A stretch of 64,000 nucleotides of DNA from assembly GCF_013403875.1 (NCBI RefSeq), contig NZ_JACBNX010000006.1:62001-126000 (forward strand), in the 5' to 3' direction. The notes under the pieces are model-generated. The model was given only the letters and a program-made list of their open reading frames with translations. It searched no databases and was not told where the DNA came from. The DNA is from Burkholderia guangdongensis. Lineage in GTDB: Bacteria > Pseudomonadota > Gammaproteobacteria > Burkholderiales > Burkholderiaceae. The stretch's first letter is position 1; every line of letters starts with the position of its first letter. Shown here piece by piece: positions 1-9,190 of this stretch. The translations under genes and the position numbers were made by a program.

Positions 1-299
1 ACCTTGCGCGCGCGATCGATCGACGCCGCGCGTTCCGGCTGCCACGCTTCGACGTTCAGCGATGCGAACTCTTCCGGATGCACGACGCGCACGGTCTCGA
101 TGTGAGCGTCGCCCGCGAGCACCGCCTTCGACAGCGGCGGACGCTCGTACGGCAGATGCGGCTCGTCCGCGATCATCACGAGACGGCCCGCGAAGCCTTC
201 CGCGCGCAGCGTCTTCAGCACCCAGCCGGCGGCCTGTCCGCCGCCGATCACGACGACCGTCTGTGGCGCCGCGCCGTCCTGCGAGTTTGCGTCGGTCAT
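1..299 (-). CDS. FAD-dependent ferredoxin reductase (partial, C-terminus outside window)
   Basis: Only the N-terminal 99 codons are in the window. The visible part has the Rossmann dinucleotide motif GGGQAAG at residues 19-25 and the YERPPLSK signature at residues 51-58, both typical of the NADH-dependent reductases that feed electrons to Rieske oxygenases or P450s. The expected partners are the Rieske ferredoxin and the oxygenase at the other end of the same leftward operon. The ATG overlaps the stop of the upstream extradiol dioxygenase gene (ATGA), so translation is probably coupled. The family is clear; the specific partner is inferred from context. Confidence 0.85.
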   Translation of the reverse strand, partial: MTDANSQDGAAPQTVVVIGGGQAAGWVLKTLRAEGFAGRLVMIADEPHLPYERPPLSKAVLAGDAHIETVRVVHPEEFASLNVEAWQPERAASIDRARK

Positions 300-1258
300 G
301 ATTTGCGCTCCGTCATGAACTTGCCTTCCGGCGCCTTGGCGTTCTTCTGCCGGCGCGTGTTGCCGTCGAGGCCGCCGTCGACCGCCCACTCGGCGAACAC
401 GGTCGGGCCCGGCTCGAAGTCGCGCGGCTGCCAGTCCGGCGTCAGCACGTCTTCATCCGCGTAGTACTCGATCAGCGCGCCGGCCGGATTCTGGAAGTAC
501 CAGAAATACGCGGACGACACCGGATGCCGGCCCGGCCCAAGCTGCGTCTGCCACCCGCAGCGGTCGATGTGCAGCCCGCCGCCGAACACCTCGTGGATGT
601 CGCGCACCGTGAACGCGACGTGGTTCAGGCCGCGTTTGGCCGTAGGCAGCGCGAGCAGGAACAGGTCGTGGTGGCCGCCGTGCGGTGCGCAGCGCATGAA
701 CGCGCCGCGGCCCGGATAGCGGTCCGACGTCTCGAAGCCGAGCAGCTCGTGATAGAACTTCTCCTGCGCGTCGAGCGCGTTCGTGAAGAACACGACGTGG
801 CCAACTTCGACCGGCTCCGCGCGCTCGTAGATCGGGCTCGGCGTATCGACGCGCGGCGTGTCGCCCCACACGTTCGACGGCGAGCCCTTCAGGTCGAGCG
901 CGCGCTTGCGCGTCACTTCGATGCGGATCGCCATCCCGTTCGGATCGATGCAGCCGACCGCGCCGTCCTGCGCGTAATAGCCGGGCTGGCCGGCAAGCTT
1001 CGCGCGCACCGCGTCGAGCTCGGCCGGCGTCGCGACGCCCCACGTCACTTCGCGCAGCGTCGGGCCCGCCTCGAACGCGGGCGGCAGCGACGGATCGTCG
1101 GCTTTCACGACGAGCACGGTGCAGCCGTTCAGCGTCTCGAAGCGCACGCGCGAATCGTCGTGCGCGACTTCCTTCAGGCCCCAGTCGGCGAAGAAGCGGC
1201 GGCACGTCGCGAGATCGTCGACGCCGTAAGTGATCTGTTCGATACCCAGAATGGTCAT
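296..1258 (-). CDS. Two-domain extradiol ring-cleavage dioxygenase (VOC superfamily)
   Basis: 320 aa with two vicinal-oxygen-chelate halves. The C-terminal half carries His154, His213 and Glu264. This spacing is close to the Fe(II) ligands H146, H210 and E260 known for BphC-type type I extradiol dioxygenases, so it probably cleaves a catechol-like intermediate adjacent to its hydroxyls. The ATG at 1258 was chosen because AAGGGG lies just upstream; a longer frame begins 30 nt earlier. Its stop overlaps the ferredoxin reductase start. The substrate is unknown, but it fits downstream of the Rieske oxygenase and SDR of this operon. Confidence 0.82.
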   Translation of the reverse strand: MTILGIEQITYGVDDLATCRRFFADWGLKEVAHDDSRVRFETLNGCTVLVVKADDPSLPPAFEAGPTLREVTWGVATPAELDAVRAKLAGQPGYYAQDGAVGCIDPNGMAIRIEVTRKRALDLKGSPSNVWGDTPRVDTPSPIYERAEPVEVGHVVFFTNALDAQEKFYHELLGFETSDRYPGRGAFMRCAPHGGHHDLFLLALPTAKRGLNHVAFTVRDIHEVFGGGLHIDRCGWQTQLGPGRHPVSSAYFWYFQNPAGALIEYYADEDVLTPDWQPRDFEPGPTVFAEWAVDGGLDGNTRRQKNAKAPEGKFMTERKS

Positions 1259-1275
1259 TGCTTGATCCCCTTCGC

Positions 1276-2766
1276 TCAGTTCGCCCACGGCAGCGGCGCG
1301 TCGTTCAAACCCCAGTACAGGCTCTTCTGCTGCATGTACTCGCGGATGCCGAGACGGCCCTTCTCGCGGCCCATCCCGCTATCCTTCAAGCCGGCGAACG
1401 GCGTCGAGATCGAGAACTGCTTGTACGTATTGATCCACACGGTGCCCGTCTCCAGCGCGCGACCGATCCGCCATGCGCGCTTGTAGTCGCGGCTCCAGAT
1501 GCCGGCCGCGAGGCCGAACACGCTGTCGTTCGCTTCCTTCAGCAGCGAGGCCTCGTCGTCGAACGGCATCGCGACCAGCACCGGCCCGAAGATTTCTTCC
1601 TGGCAGATCCGCGCGTCGTTGGTCAGGCCGTCGAGGATCGTCGGCAGATAGAAGAAACCGTTGTCGCGGCCTTCGCCGGTCGGACGCTCGCCGCCGCACA
1701 GCACGCGGCCGCCTTCCTCGCGGCCGAGCGCGACGTAGCGCTCGATCGATTCGCGATGCTGGCCGGTGATCAGCGGGCCCATCTGCGTGCGCTCGCTGGT
1801 CGGATCGCCGACGCGCAGCTTGCGCGCGCCTTCGACGAGACGCGCCATGAACGCGTCGTAGATTCCGCGCTGCACGAACAGGCGCGAGCCCGCGATGCAC
1901 GATTCGCCCGACGAGCTGAAGATCCCGTACAGCACGCCGTTGACCGCGTGATCGAGGTCGGCGTCGTCGAACACCATCGTCGGCGACTTGCCGCCGAGCT
2001 CGAGCGACACCGGCATCAGCTTGTCCGCGGCGAGGCGCGCGATCCCGCGCCCGACTTCGGTGCCGCCGGTGAACGACACCTTCTTCACGCGCGGATGGCG
2101 AACCAGCACGTCGCCGACGACCGAGCCCTTGCCCGGGATCACCGACAACACGCCGCGCGGCACGCCGGCCTGTTCGCACAGGCGAGCGAGCGCGAGCGAC
2201 GCGAGCGGCGTCACCTCGGCCGGCTTCAGCACGACCGCATTGCCCGCGGCGAGCGCCGGGCCGAGCTTCTGCGCGTCGGATGCGATCGGCGAGTTCCACG
2301 GCGTGATCGCGGCGACGACGCCGAGCGGCTCGTGCACGCTCATCGTCATGTAGTCGCCGCGCGACGGCGTCAGCTCTTCCTCCATCGTCTCCGCGCACGC
2401 GGCGAAGTAGCGGAACGTGTTCGCGGCGCTCGTCACGAGCGCGCGCGTCTCGTTGATCGGCTTGCCGTTGTCGCGGCGCTGAAGCTGCGCGAGCCCTTCG
2501 TGGTTCGCGTTGATCAGGTCCGCGATCCGGTACATCACGCTCGCGCGCTGATGCGGCTTCAGGCCCGCCCAGTCCGACTTGCGCCACGCAGCGTCGGCCG
2601 CTTCGACGGCCTCGGTCGCGTCGGCCGCGTCGGCCATGTGGATTTCGGCGTTCAGCGACTGGTCGGCTGGATAGAAGTTCGGCGTCTTCGCGCCACGGCC
2701 GTTGCGCCATTCGCCGCCGACGAGGATTTCGCCGTTCGGCACGAGAGAGGAATCGAATGCAGTCAT
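1276..2766 (-). CDS. NAD(P)-dependent aldehyde dehydrogenase
   Basis: 496 aa, full length for the ALDH superfamily. The general base Glu256 lies in LELGGK, the nucleophile Cys290 in GESCIAG, and the PWN motif ends at Asn158. A cofactor-binding SFTGGTEVG loop precedes the glutamate. It would oxidise an aldehyde intermediate to the acid, which fits directly behind a ThDP-dependent decarboxylase in the same operon. It lies 12 nt after the aspartate-dehydrogenase-type gene and 17 nt before the dioxygenase gene. The sequence alone does not fix the substrate. Confidence 0.92.
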   Translation of the reverse strand: MTAFDSSLVPNGEILVGGEWRNGRGAKTPNFYPADQSLNAEIHMADAADATEAVEAADAAWRKSDWAGLKPHQRASVMYRIADLINANHEGLAQLQRRDNGKPINETRALVTSAANTFRYFAACAETMEEELTPSRGDYMTMSVHEPLGVVAAITPWNSPIASDAQKLGPALAAGNAVVLKPAEVTPLASLALARLCEQAGVPRGVLSVIPGKGSVVGDVLVRHPRVKKVSFTGGTEVGRGIARLAADKLMPVSLELGGKSPTMVFDDADLDHAVNGVLYGIFSSSGESCIAGSRLFVQRGIYDAFMARLVEGARKLRVGDPTSERTQMGPLITGQHRESIERYVALGREEGGRVLCGGERPTGEGRDNGFFYLPTILDGLTNDARICQEEIFGPVLVAMPFDDEASLLKEANDSVFGLAAGIWSRDYKRAWRIGRALETGTVWINTYKQFSISTPFAGLKDSGMGREKGRLGIREYMQQKSLYWGLNDAPLPWAN

Positions 2767-2778
2767 GATGGATCCAGG

Positions 2779-3600
2779 TCAGATCACGCAGCGGGCCACG
2801 CGGTTGCGCAGCGCGCGGATTGCGCTGAACGCGGTCAGCGCGGACGTCTTCGGGTTGTCGGGCAGCGGCTTGCCGCTCATCTCGAGCGACATCTCGCCGA
2901 ATGCGCCGCGCGCGGTAAACCGGTGCACGTTGCGCGTCATCGCCGGGTCGGCGATCAGGCGCACGCGCGTGTCGTCGAGGCCGAGGCCCGCGAGCGCGAC
3001 CGTCGCGGCCACGTTCGCGTTCTTCGGATACAGGCGCGCGGCGTCGCGTGCGTTGCCTTCGAAGATCACCTTCTCTTCGGCCAGCGCGCGCAGGTCGCAC
3101 ACTTCTTCCGCCGGCGTGCCGAGCCAGCCGAGCGGCGGCTTGCGGCCGACGTACACCACCTCGTCGAGGCCGCCCATCTTCGCGGACGCGAGCGCGTCGA
3201 TCCCGCCGATCGCGCCCGACAGCAGCGTCAGCGTCGCACCGCCGTCTTCGGCCGCCTTCTGCAGCTCGTCGAGCAATGCGAGGTCGGACAGCGCGCCGAT
3301 CGACGCGACCGCGCAATCGACGCCCGACTTCAGCAACGGCACGACGTGATCGACGAGCGCGCCGTGGCCCGCGCATTCGAGCACGAACTCGGGGCGGCGC
3401 GACAGCGCGCCGACCGACGACACGACCTCGACGCCGTCGCCGACCGCGTCGCGCACGGCCGCGCACTGCTGCTCGGGCACGATCACGTGCGCGATGCGCA
3501 GCGCAGCGTCGTGCTCGACCGCGCGGTAGACGGTCGCACCGATCGCGCCGAAGCCGATCATCGCGACGTCGACCGGCGCTTGAGCAGGCACGTTACGCAT
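2779..3600 (-). CDS. L-aspartate dehydrogenase-family NAD(P) oxidoreductase
   Basis: 273 aa. The N-terminal Rossmann motif GFGAIG is at residues 16-21, the family segment with [10 protein letters not shown] is near 191-200, and a conserved His226 lies in the C-terminal half, as in the NadX/AspDH family (L-aspartate to iminoaspartate). Its place in a ring-degradation operon rather than with NAD biosynthesis genes suggests it works on an amino or imino acid intermediate, or has been recruited to another keto/imino acid. That role is inference. The ATG lies inside the 3' end of the ThDP enzyme gene (8 nt overlap). Confidence 0.85.
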   Translation of the reverse strand: MRNVPAQAPVDVAMIGFGAIGATVYRAVEHDAALRIAHVIVPEQQCAAVRDAVGDGVEVVSSVGALSRRPEFVLECAGHGALVDHVVPLLKSGVDCAVASIGALSDLALLDELQKAAEDGGATLTLLSGAIGGIDALASAKMGGLDEVVYVGRKPPLGWLGTPAEEVCDLRALAEEKVIFEGNARDAARLYPKNANVAATVALAGLGLDDTRVRLIADPAMTRNVHRFTARGAFGEMSLEMSGKPLPDNPKTSALTAFSAIRALRNRVARCVI

Positions 3601-5266
3601 ACTGGCGCTCCTCGGGCGTGTCCTTCTTCACGGGCGGGCCCGCGAACGCGGAAGCGAACGAGCCGACCGACAGCATGTCGACTTCGACGAGCACCGGGCC
3701 CTTCTTCTCGATCCCTTCGCGGACGATCGCTTCCGCCTGGTCGAGCGACGTGATTCGGTGGTGCGTGAGGCCGAAGCTCGCGCAGAACTGCGCGAAATCC
3801 GGCTGATGCAGCTGCACGAAGCAGCGGCGGCCGCCATACTGCGCGTCCTGAATGTTGCGGATCACGCCGTAGCACTGGTCGTTCATCAGCACGATCATCA
3901 CGTTGGCGTTTTCCTGCACGGCGGTCACGAGTTCGCCGACGTTGACCATCAGGCCGCCGTCGCCGACCAGGCAGACCGTCTTCGCGGCCGCGTCGGCCAG
4001 CGCCGCGCCGATCGCCATCTGCATCCCCTGGCCGATCCCGCCGCCGAGCGCATGCACGCCCGCGCGCGGCTCGAAGATCTGCAGCAGGCGGTTGCCCCAC
4101 GTGCTGTTCGAGATCGTCACGTCGCGCACCCAGTTGTAGTCGCGGCCGACCGCGCCCTGCAGCGTGTCGACGAGCTGCTTGTACGGCCCGAGGCCCTCCG
4201 CGACGTCCGCGACCGCGCGCTCGCGCGCGGCGGCCAGATCGGCGCCGAACTGCGGATCGACGTTCAACCGGCCTTCGAGGCGATCGGCCAGCTCGGCGAG
4301 CACGCGCTTCGCGTCGCCGTGCACGAACAGCTCGTTGCGATAGCCGCGGTTGTCGGCGAGCGCGTCCGCATCGACGCGGAACAGCGGCTGCGGCAGGCCG
4401 AGCTTGTACTTCAGCGTCTCGTTGCCGCGCAGGCGCGAGCCGACGACGACGAGCGCATCGCACGTCTTGTAGAACGCCTCGACCGCCGAATGCACGTTGA
4501 ACGCGCCGAGCGTCGCCGGGTGATCTTCCGGCAGCACGCCGCGGCCCTGCACGCTCGTCACGACGCCGAAGCCGAGCTTCACGAGGCGCTCGACCTCTTC
4601 ACGCGCATGGCGCGCGCCGCCACCGAGCCACAGCAGCGGGCGGCGCTTCTGCGCGAGCGCGTCGGCGAGCTTCTCGACACGCGCTTCGTCGTGCTCGCGA
4701 ACCGTCACGTGCGCGGGCGCCAGGTCTTCCGGCCAGTCGATCAGGGCAGCCTGGATGTCGATCGGAATCTCGACCGACACCGGGCCCGTCGGCGCGGTCT
4801 GCGCGATGCGCACCGCTTCGCGGATCGTCGGCAGCACGGTCTCGACCGTCCGCACGCGGAACGCGGCCTTCGACACCGAATGCAGCATCGTCAACTGGTC
4901 CGGCGCCTCGTGGATGTACGCGAGATCCTGATCCAGATACGGCGTTTCGATCTGCCCGGTGATGTGCAGCATCGCGGTGCCGGCCGTCAGCGCCTCGACC
5001 ATCGCGCCGGCGGCATTGCCCGCGGCGGTGCCGGTGCTCGTGAACGCGACGCCGAGGCCGCCCGACACGCGTGCGAGGCCGTCCGCCATGTTCACCGCGC
5101 CCGCTTCGCCACGCGCGCCGACGTAGCGGATGTTCCCGCGCGTGTTGATCGCGTCGAGAATCGGCATGTTGTGGATCGAGATCACACCGAAGGCGGTTTT
5201 CACGCCGCACTGTTCGAGGAAGGCGGCAATCAGCTCGCCAGCCGTGGTTCGGGTTTTGTTAGACAT
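3593..5266 (-). CDS. Thiamine diphosphate-dependent enzyme (acetolactate synthase-like)
   Basis: 557 aa with the three-domain layout of the AHAS/benzoylformate decarboxylase superfamily. There is an N-terminal pyrimidine-binding domain with the activating Glu in [13 protein letters not shown], a central domain, and a C-terminal PP-binding domain with GDGG...N-D-Q. It probably decarboxylates or carboligates a 2-keto acid from ring cleavage, and the aldehyde could pass to the ALDH encoded downstream. The ATG at 5266 was preferred (GGAGG 11 nt upstream); a TTG at 5275 is also in frame. The gene overlaps the preceding SDR stop. It is not a biosynthetic ilvB, because no regulatory subunit gene is adjacent. 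Confidence 0.85.
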   Translation of the reverse strand: MSNKTRTTAGELIAAFLEQCGVKTAFGVISIHNMPILDAINTRGNIRYVGARGEAGAVNMADGLARVSGGLGVAFTSTGTAAGNAAGAMVEALTAGTAMLHITGQIETPYLDQDLAYIHEAPDQLTMLHSVSKAAFRVRTVETVLPTIREAVRIAQTAPTGPVSVEIPIDIQAALIDWPEDLAPAHVTVREHDEARVEKLADALAQKRRPLLWLGGGARHAREEVERLVKLGFGVVTSVQGRGVLPEDHPATLGAFNVHSAVEAFYKTCDALVVVGSRLRGNETLKYKLGLPQPLFRVDADALADNRGYRNELFVHGDAKRVLAELADRLEGRLNVDPQFGADLAAARERAVADVAEGLGPYKQLVDTLQGAVGRDYNWVRDVTISNSTWGNRLLQIFEPRAGVHALGGGIGQGMQMAIGAALADAAAKTVCLVGDGGLMVNVGELVTAVQENANVMIVLMNDQCYGVIRNIQDAQYGGRRCFVQLHQPDFAQFCASFGLTHHRITSLDQAEAIVREGIEKKGPVLVEVDMLSVGSFASAFAGPPVKKDTPEERQYA

Positions 5267-6056
5267 GGCGTGCAAAGCCTCCAGAAACGTCGATATGGCT
5301 GCCGGTCGTGTAGGACGACAGATGCGTTGCGAGATAAAAGAGCGCCCAGGCGGCCTCGTCGGGCCGGCCGAAGCGGTTCAGCGGAATGTTCTTCTTGCGG
5401 GCGAGTTCGCCCGTCCAGTCTTCCCAGCTTTCGCCGGGCTGTGCCTGCGCCTCGTAACGGCGGCGCCATTGCCCCGATTCGACGATGCCGATCAGGATCG
5501 AATTGACTCGAATGCGCTGCGGCGCGAGCTCGTTCGCGAGCGACTTCACGAGGCTCAGCACGCCCGCGCGCGCCGACGACGTCGCGACCATGTGCGGCTC
5601 CGGCTGCAGCGCGAGCAGCGAGTTCACGCAGGTGATCGTCGGCGTTTGCGCGTCGCGCAGCAGCGGCAGGAACGCGCGCGTCGGGCGGATGATGCTGAAG
5701 TACTTCAGCTCGAGCTCGTCGCGCCACGCGTCGTCGGTCGTGTCCGCGAACGTCGACACGCGCCCTTGCCCCGCGTTGTTGATCAGCATGTCCGCGCGGC
5801 CGAAGCGGTCGGACACGGTCTGCGCGAAGCGCGCGACGTCGTCCGCGTCGAGCACGTCGCATTGCGCGGCGAGCAGTTGCGCGCCCGCGAACTTCGCTTT
5901 CAGCGCCGCTTCGGCACGCTCGAGACGCGCGGCGTCGCGGCCGCAGATCGCGACGGATGCGCCCGCGCTCAGCAGCAATTCGGTCGTCGCGAGCCCGATG
6001 CCGGACGAACCGCCCGTCACCACCGCGACCTGGCCGGTCAAATCGATCTGGATCAT
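5259..6056 (-). CDS. SDR-family protein with altered catalytic residues
   Basis: 265 aa classical SDR fold. The cofactor motif TGGSSGIG is at residues 14-21, NNAG at 93-96, and the catalytic-type Ser146 is present. The residue 13 positions after the serine, normally Tyr, is Thr159, and the Lys four further on is Arg163, so the YxxxK pair is missing. Either the protein uses another acid/base or it has lost normal dehydrogenase chemistry. The rest of the fold, including the C-terminal G-x-H-x-D-V-S-G-G segment, is intact. It sits between the IclR and ThDP genes and overlaps both by a few bases. Confidence 0.85.
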   Translation of the reverse strand: MIQIDLTGQVAVVTGGSSGIGLATTELLLSAGASVAICGRDAARLERAEAALKAKFAGAQLLAAQCDVLDADDVARFAQTVSDRFGRADMLINNAGQGRVSTFADTTDDAWRDELELKYFSIIRPTRAFLPLLRDAQTPTITCVNSLLALQPEPHMVATSSARAGVLSLVKSLANELAPQRIRVNSILIGIVESGQWRRRYEAQAQPGESWEDWTGELARKKNIPLNRFGRPDEAAWALFYLATHLSSYTTGSHIDVSGGFARHV

Positions 6057-6925
6057 CGGAGTCCTAATGCTTTCAAGTACGTGCTCTCTTCGTCAGAGCG
6101 ATAATTCAGGCGCCGCGACAGTTCCGCCGCCGCGCGCTGCACCTTGTCGATCAGTCCTTGCTCGATCAGCGTGTCGTCGATCTCGGGGCGCGGCACCGTC
6201 ACCGTGATGCACGCGACGATCTTCTGCGTGTCGTTGCGCACCGGCGCCGTGACGACCGAGATGCCGCGCTCGAACGCCGAGTTGCCGATCCCGTAGCCGC
6301 GCAACGCGTCCTCGCGGATCACCTGATACAGCGCGTCGACGGATTCGGGCGTCATCTTCGTCACGCAGTCGAGCCAGCCTTCCGGATACAGCGCGTGCAG
6401 TTCCTTCAGCGACAGGTCGCCCATCAGCACGTGGCCGTGCGTCGTCGCGTGCGCGGGCAGCCGCGTCCCGACGTTCACGCGCACCGAGCTGAATGCCGAC
6501 GCCTGGCTCTGCGCCTTCGCGACGAACACGACGTCACGGCCGTCGCGGATCACGATGTGCGTCGTGAAGCCGGTCGCATCGCGCAGGCTCTCGATCACCG
6601 GCAGGCCGAGATCGGTCAGCTCGAGCGAGCTCAGATACTCGAAGCCGAGCCGCAGCACCGCGACGCCGAGCCGGTAGTTCCGGTCCTTGTCCGCGCGCTC
6701 GAGGAAGCCGAGCGATTCGAGCGTCTGCAACAGACGGAACACCGTCGTGCGCGGAATGCCGAGCCGCTTCGACAGTTCGGGCGCGCCGAGCACCGGCTCG
6801 CGCGGCGAGAATTCCGCGAGGATCCGCAGCCCGCGCTCGAGGCCCGGCACCACGTAGTTCGCTTCGGCTTTCACGCCGTCCGCGCCGTCCGCGCCTTCGA
6901 CTTCCTTCGCCACCGGCTCGCTCAT
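6053..6925 (-). CDS. IclR-family transcriptional regulator (first paralog)
   Basis: 290 aa. The N-terminal winged helix-turn-helix lies near residues 25-80 and includes the LGIPRTTVFRLL recognition region. The C-terminal IclR effector domain contains the HATTHGHVLM segment. The ATG at 6925 overlaps the hydrolase stop (ATGA), which decides the start over an upstream in-frame codon. It is encoded inside the operon it probably controls and is closely similar along its length to the IclR at 12586-13530, so the two are paralogs bracketing the locus. Likely operators are the GTTCC-N6-GGAAC sites at 10982 and 11267; which paralog binds them is unknown. Confidence 0.92.
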   Translation of the reverse strand: MSEPVAKEVEGADGADGVKAEANYVVPGLERGLRILAEFSPREPVLGAPELSKRLGIPRTTVFRLLQTLESLGFLERADKDRNYRLGVAVLRLGFEYLSSLELTDLGLPVIESLRDATGFTTHIVIRDGRDVVFVAKAQSQASAFSSVRVNVGTRLPAHATTHGHVLMGDLSLKELHALYPEGWLDCVTKMTPESVDALYQVIREDALRGYGIGNSAFERGISVVTAPVRNDTQKIVACITVTVPRPEIDDTLIEQGLIDKVQRAAAELSRRLNYRSDEESTYLKALGLR

Positions 6926-7824
6926 CCGTGCCTCCGCTCGGTGTCGCACCGCCGGCAGAAGCCGTCGATCAACGCGGTATACGCATCGGGGGATTCGACG
7001 TAGCCCGCATGGCCGGCCTGCGGGATCACCTGCAGCCCGACGTGCGCGGCCGCCGCGATCCGTTCGCAGGCTTCCGGCGGCGTGATCGCGTCCTGCGCGC
7101 CGACCGCGACCGCGACGCGGCCCCCGAAGTCACGATAGCCCGCAAGATCGGCCGCCAGGTCCGCGTTCGCGAGCAGATGCGTCGCCTGCGCGTAGCCGGG
7201 CGGAATGATCCGCGCCATGTTCCAGCGCACCCATGCCCGCGCGTCCTCGCTCGCGAAGCCGGACACCATGTTCGCGCTGCGCTTCTCCGCGAGCCCGGCG
7301 GGCCCGAGCTCCGCGAGCATCGCGAGCCGCGCGTCGCGGCGCGCGTCGCGCAACTCGGCGGGCGCGCTGCCGTAGCCGCCCGCGGGCGAGATCAGCAGCA
7401 GGCCCGCGATCCGCTCGGGCATCGTGCGGGCGAAGCCACCCGCGACGATCGCGCCGAGCGAATGCCCGACCAGTACACAGCGGGCGATGCCGAGCGCATC
7501 GAGCCACGCGTTCAGCGACGCCGCATAGTCGGCGGCGACCGGCGACGCGCCGTGCACCGGCGTCGACGCGCCGTAGCCGGGCGCGTCCCACGCGAGCACG
7601 CGGCGCGACGCGCCGAGCACGTCGAGCTGACGCACCCACGACGCGGCGCCCGAGCCGATGCCGTGCAGCAGCACGACCGGCAGCGTGTCCGCTTGCGCGG
7701 CGCCGGCCTCGCGGTAGCCGATCGTGCCCGCGGCGCCGGCTTCGCCACGCTGCTCGGGAAACTTCTCGAGCAGCGCCACGAAGGCCGCGATGCGGTCGCT
7801 TTCGCGTTTGTCGATGACACTCAT
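6922..7824 (-). CDS. Alpha/beta hydrolase (meta-cleavage-product hydrolase-like)
   Basis: 300 aa alpha/beta hydrolase. The oxyanion-hole motif LHGIGSG is near residue 53, the nucleophile elbow GHSLG centres on Ser122, the acid is Asp245 (GAQDAITPP) and the base is His272 (QAGHAGYV), giving a complete triad. This is the layout of the C-C bond hydrolases that act on products of extradiol cleavage, which fits the extradiol dioxygenase further down the operon; an ester or lactone hydrolase is possible. It starts 18 nt after the cupin stop and overlaps the IclR start. Confidence 0.88.
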   Translation of the reverse strand: MSVIDKRESDRIAAFVALLEKFPEQRGEAGAAGTIGYREAGAAQADTLPVVLLHGIGSGAASWVRQLDVLGASRRVLAWDAPGYGASTPVHGASPVAADYAASLNAWLDALGIARCVLVGHSLGAIVAGGFARTMPERIAGLLLISPAGGYGSAPAELRDARRDARLAMLAELGPAGLAEKRSANMVSGFASEDARAWVRWNMARIIPPGYAQATHLLANADLAADLAGYRDFGGRVAVAVGAQDAITPPEACERIAAAAHVGLQVIPQAGHAGYVESPDAYTALIDGFCRRCDTERRHG

Positions 7825-7842
7825 TGCTTCACCCGTTCCCGC

Positions 7843-8370
7843 TTAGCGCTTGATCTTCGCGAGCGGCGAATCAGGCGGATACGTCGGCGTGATCGGCGTC
7901 GACGAACCGAGCATCACGCACATCAGCGCGTCTTCCTCGCCGATGTTGATCTCGGTGCGATACACGCCGGGCGGCACGGAGATCAGGTCGCGCTCGCCGA
8001 GGATCGCTTCCCAGGTCTCGCCGTCGCGCTCGCAGATCACCTTCATCTTGCCGCGCAGCACGAAGAAGATTTCCTCGACGTCGGTGTGGATGTGGCTCGG
8101 GCCGATGTTGCCGGCCGGAATCACCATCGTCGAGAACGTGAAGTTGCCGGCCGGCACCGTGTTGACGTCCTTCGCGACGCCCGTGCCACCCGTGCCGACG
8201 TAGCGCATCTGCGCACGGCGGTATTTCGGGTCGTAATCGGCCTGGAACTTCAGCGCATCCCAGTCGTACCGACGCGTCGCATAGCGCGCGACGCGCCCTT
8301 CCATCCAGTCCGTGAAGCTCGCGCCGTCCGGCTGATCCCACGACTTGCGCTCGATTGCGGTGTCCGCCAT
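7843..8370 (-). CDS. Cupin-domain protein
   Basis: 175 aa with one clear cupin barrel. The metal-binding HxH...E motif is in GPSHIHTDVEEIFFVL and is followed by the second cupin segment with PPGVYRTEI. Single-cupin proteins in ring-degradation operons act as small dioxygenases, isomerases or intermediate-handling proteins; the sequence does not say which. It lies between the SDR (25 nt away) and the hydrolase (18 nt) in the leftward operon. Confidence 0.85.
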   Translation of the reverse strand: MADTAIERKSWDQPDGASFTDWMEGRVARYATRRYDWDALKFQADYDPKYRRAQMRYVGTGGTGVAKDVNTVPAGNFTFSTMVIPAGNIGPSHIHTDVEEIFFVLRGKMKVICERDGETWEAILGERDLISVPPGVYRTEINIGEEDALMCVMLGSSTPITPTYPPDSPLAKIKR

Positions 8371-8395
8371 CTTCCTCTCCTTCAGAGTGAAACCA

Positions 8396-9190
8396 TCAGT
8401 TCATTACGAAGCCGCCGTTCACCGGCAGCAGTTGTCCCGTCACGAAGCGCGCCGCGTCCGACAGCAGGAACAGCACCGGGCCCGTCACGTCGTCGGGCAC
8501 CTGCGAGCGCGTCAGCGCGCGGCCCTGCATGTAGTACGCGTGGCGCTCGGCCGGCACGTACGCGGTCGCTTCCACTTCGGTCAGCCCCGGCGCGATCGCA
8601 TTGACCGTCACGCCGTGCGCGCCGAATTCGCGTGCCTGCGCGTGCGTCATCGCGATCACCGCGCCCTTGCTCGCGACGTACGCGAGCAGCCTCGGCGCGC
8701 CCCAGAGCGCCGTATCCGACGCGAGGTTCACGATCGCGCCGCGGCCCGATTTCGCGAGATGCGGCAGCGCCGCGTTGCTCACGAGCCAGACGCCGCGCAC
8801 GTTCACGTTCATCACCGCGTCCCACGTCGGCACTGCGAGCTCGGTCGACAGCTTGCCGCCCGAGTTCGTGATCGCCGCGTTGTTGATCAGCGCGTCGATG
8901 CCGCCGAGCGCAGCCGCGCTCTGCTCGACGAACGCGTCGATGCTGGCCGGCTCCGCGAGGTCGAGATCGAAGAAATGCGCGGCGTGGCCGTCGGCGGCGA
9001 GCTGCGCGGCGAGCGCGCGGCCTTCGTCGGCGAGCACGTCGCCGAACGCGACCTGCGCGCCGGCTTCGACGAGCGACTTCACGAACGCGGCGCCGAGGCC
9101 TCGCGCGCCGCCGGTGACGAGCACGCGCCGTCCGGCAAGCGGAATCGCGGTGCGGGCCGCCACGCGTTCAGCGGATGCGCGCTCAGCCAT
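8396..9190 (-). CDS. SDR-family dehydrogenase
   Basis: 264 aa classical SDR. It has the GGARGLG cofactor motif in the first 40 residues, the NNAAI motif, and an intact catalytic YVASK (YxxxK) preceded by the active-site serine region NLASD. It is the natural candidate for a cis-dihydrodiol or alcohol dehydrogenase directly after the Rieske oxygenase, whose stop it overlaps by 8 nt. Unlike the second SDR of this operon its catalytic residues are canonical. The substrate is inferred from context only. Confidence 0.88.
   Translation of the reverse strand: MAERASAERVAARTAIPLAGRRVLVTGGARGLGAAFVKSLVEAGAQVAFGDVLADEGRALAAQLAADGHAAHFFDLDLAEPASIDAFVEQSAAALGGIDALINNAAITNSGGKLSTELAVPTWDAVMNVNVRGVWLVSNAALPHLAKSGRGAIVNLASDTALWGAPRLLAYVASKGAVIAMTHAQAREFGAHGVTVNAIAPGLTEVEATAYVPAERHAYYMQGRALTRSQVPDDVTGPVLFLLSDAARFVTGQLLPVNGGFVMN

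Noticed and set aside
1258..3753. Very long open frame (831 codons) on the plus strand opposite the ALDH and AspDH-like genes
   Set aside because: Arg/Ala/His-rich translation with no known motif, exactly antisense to well-supported genes. It is typical GC-skewed antisense readability in high-GC DNA.
3758..5506. 582-codon plus-strand frame opposite the ThDP enzyme
   Set aside because: Same compositional artefact; low-complexity Arg/Ala/His translation and no ribosome site.
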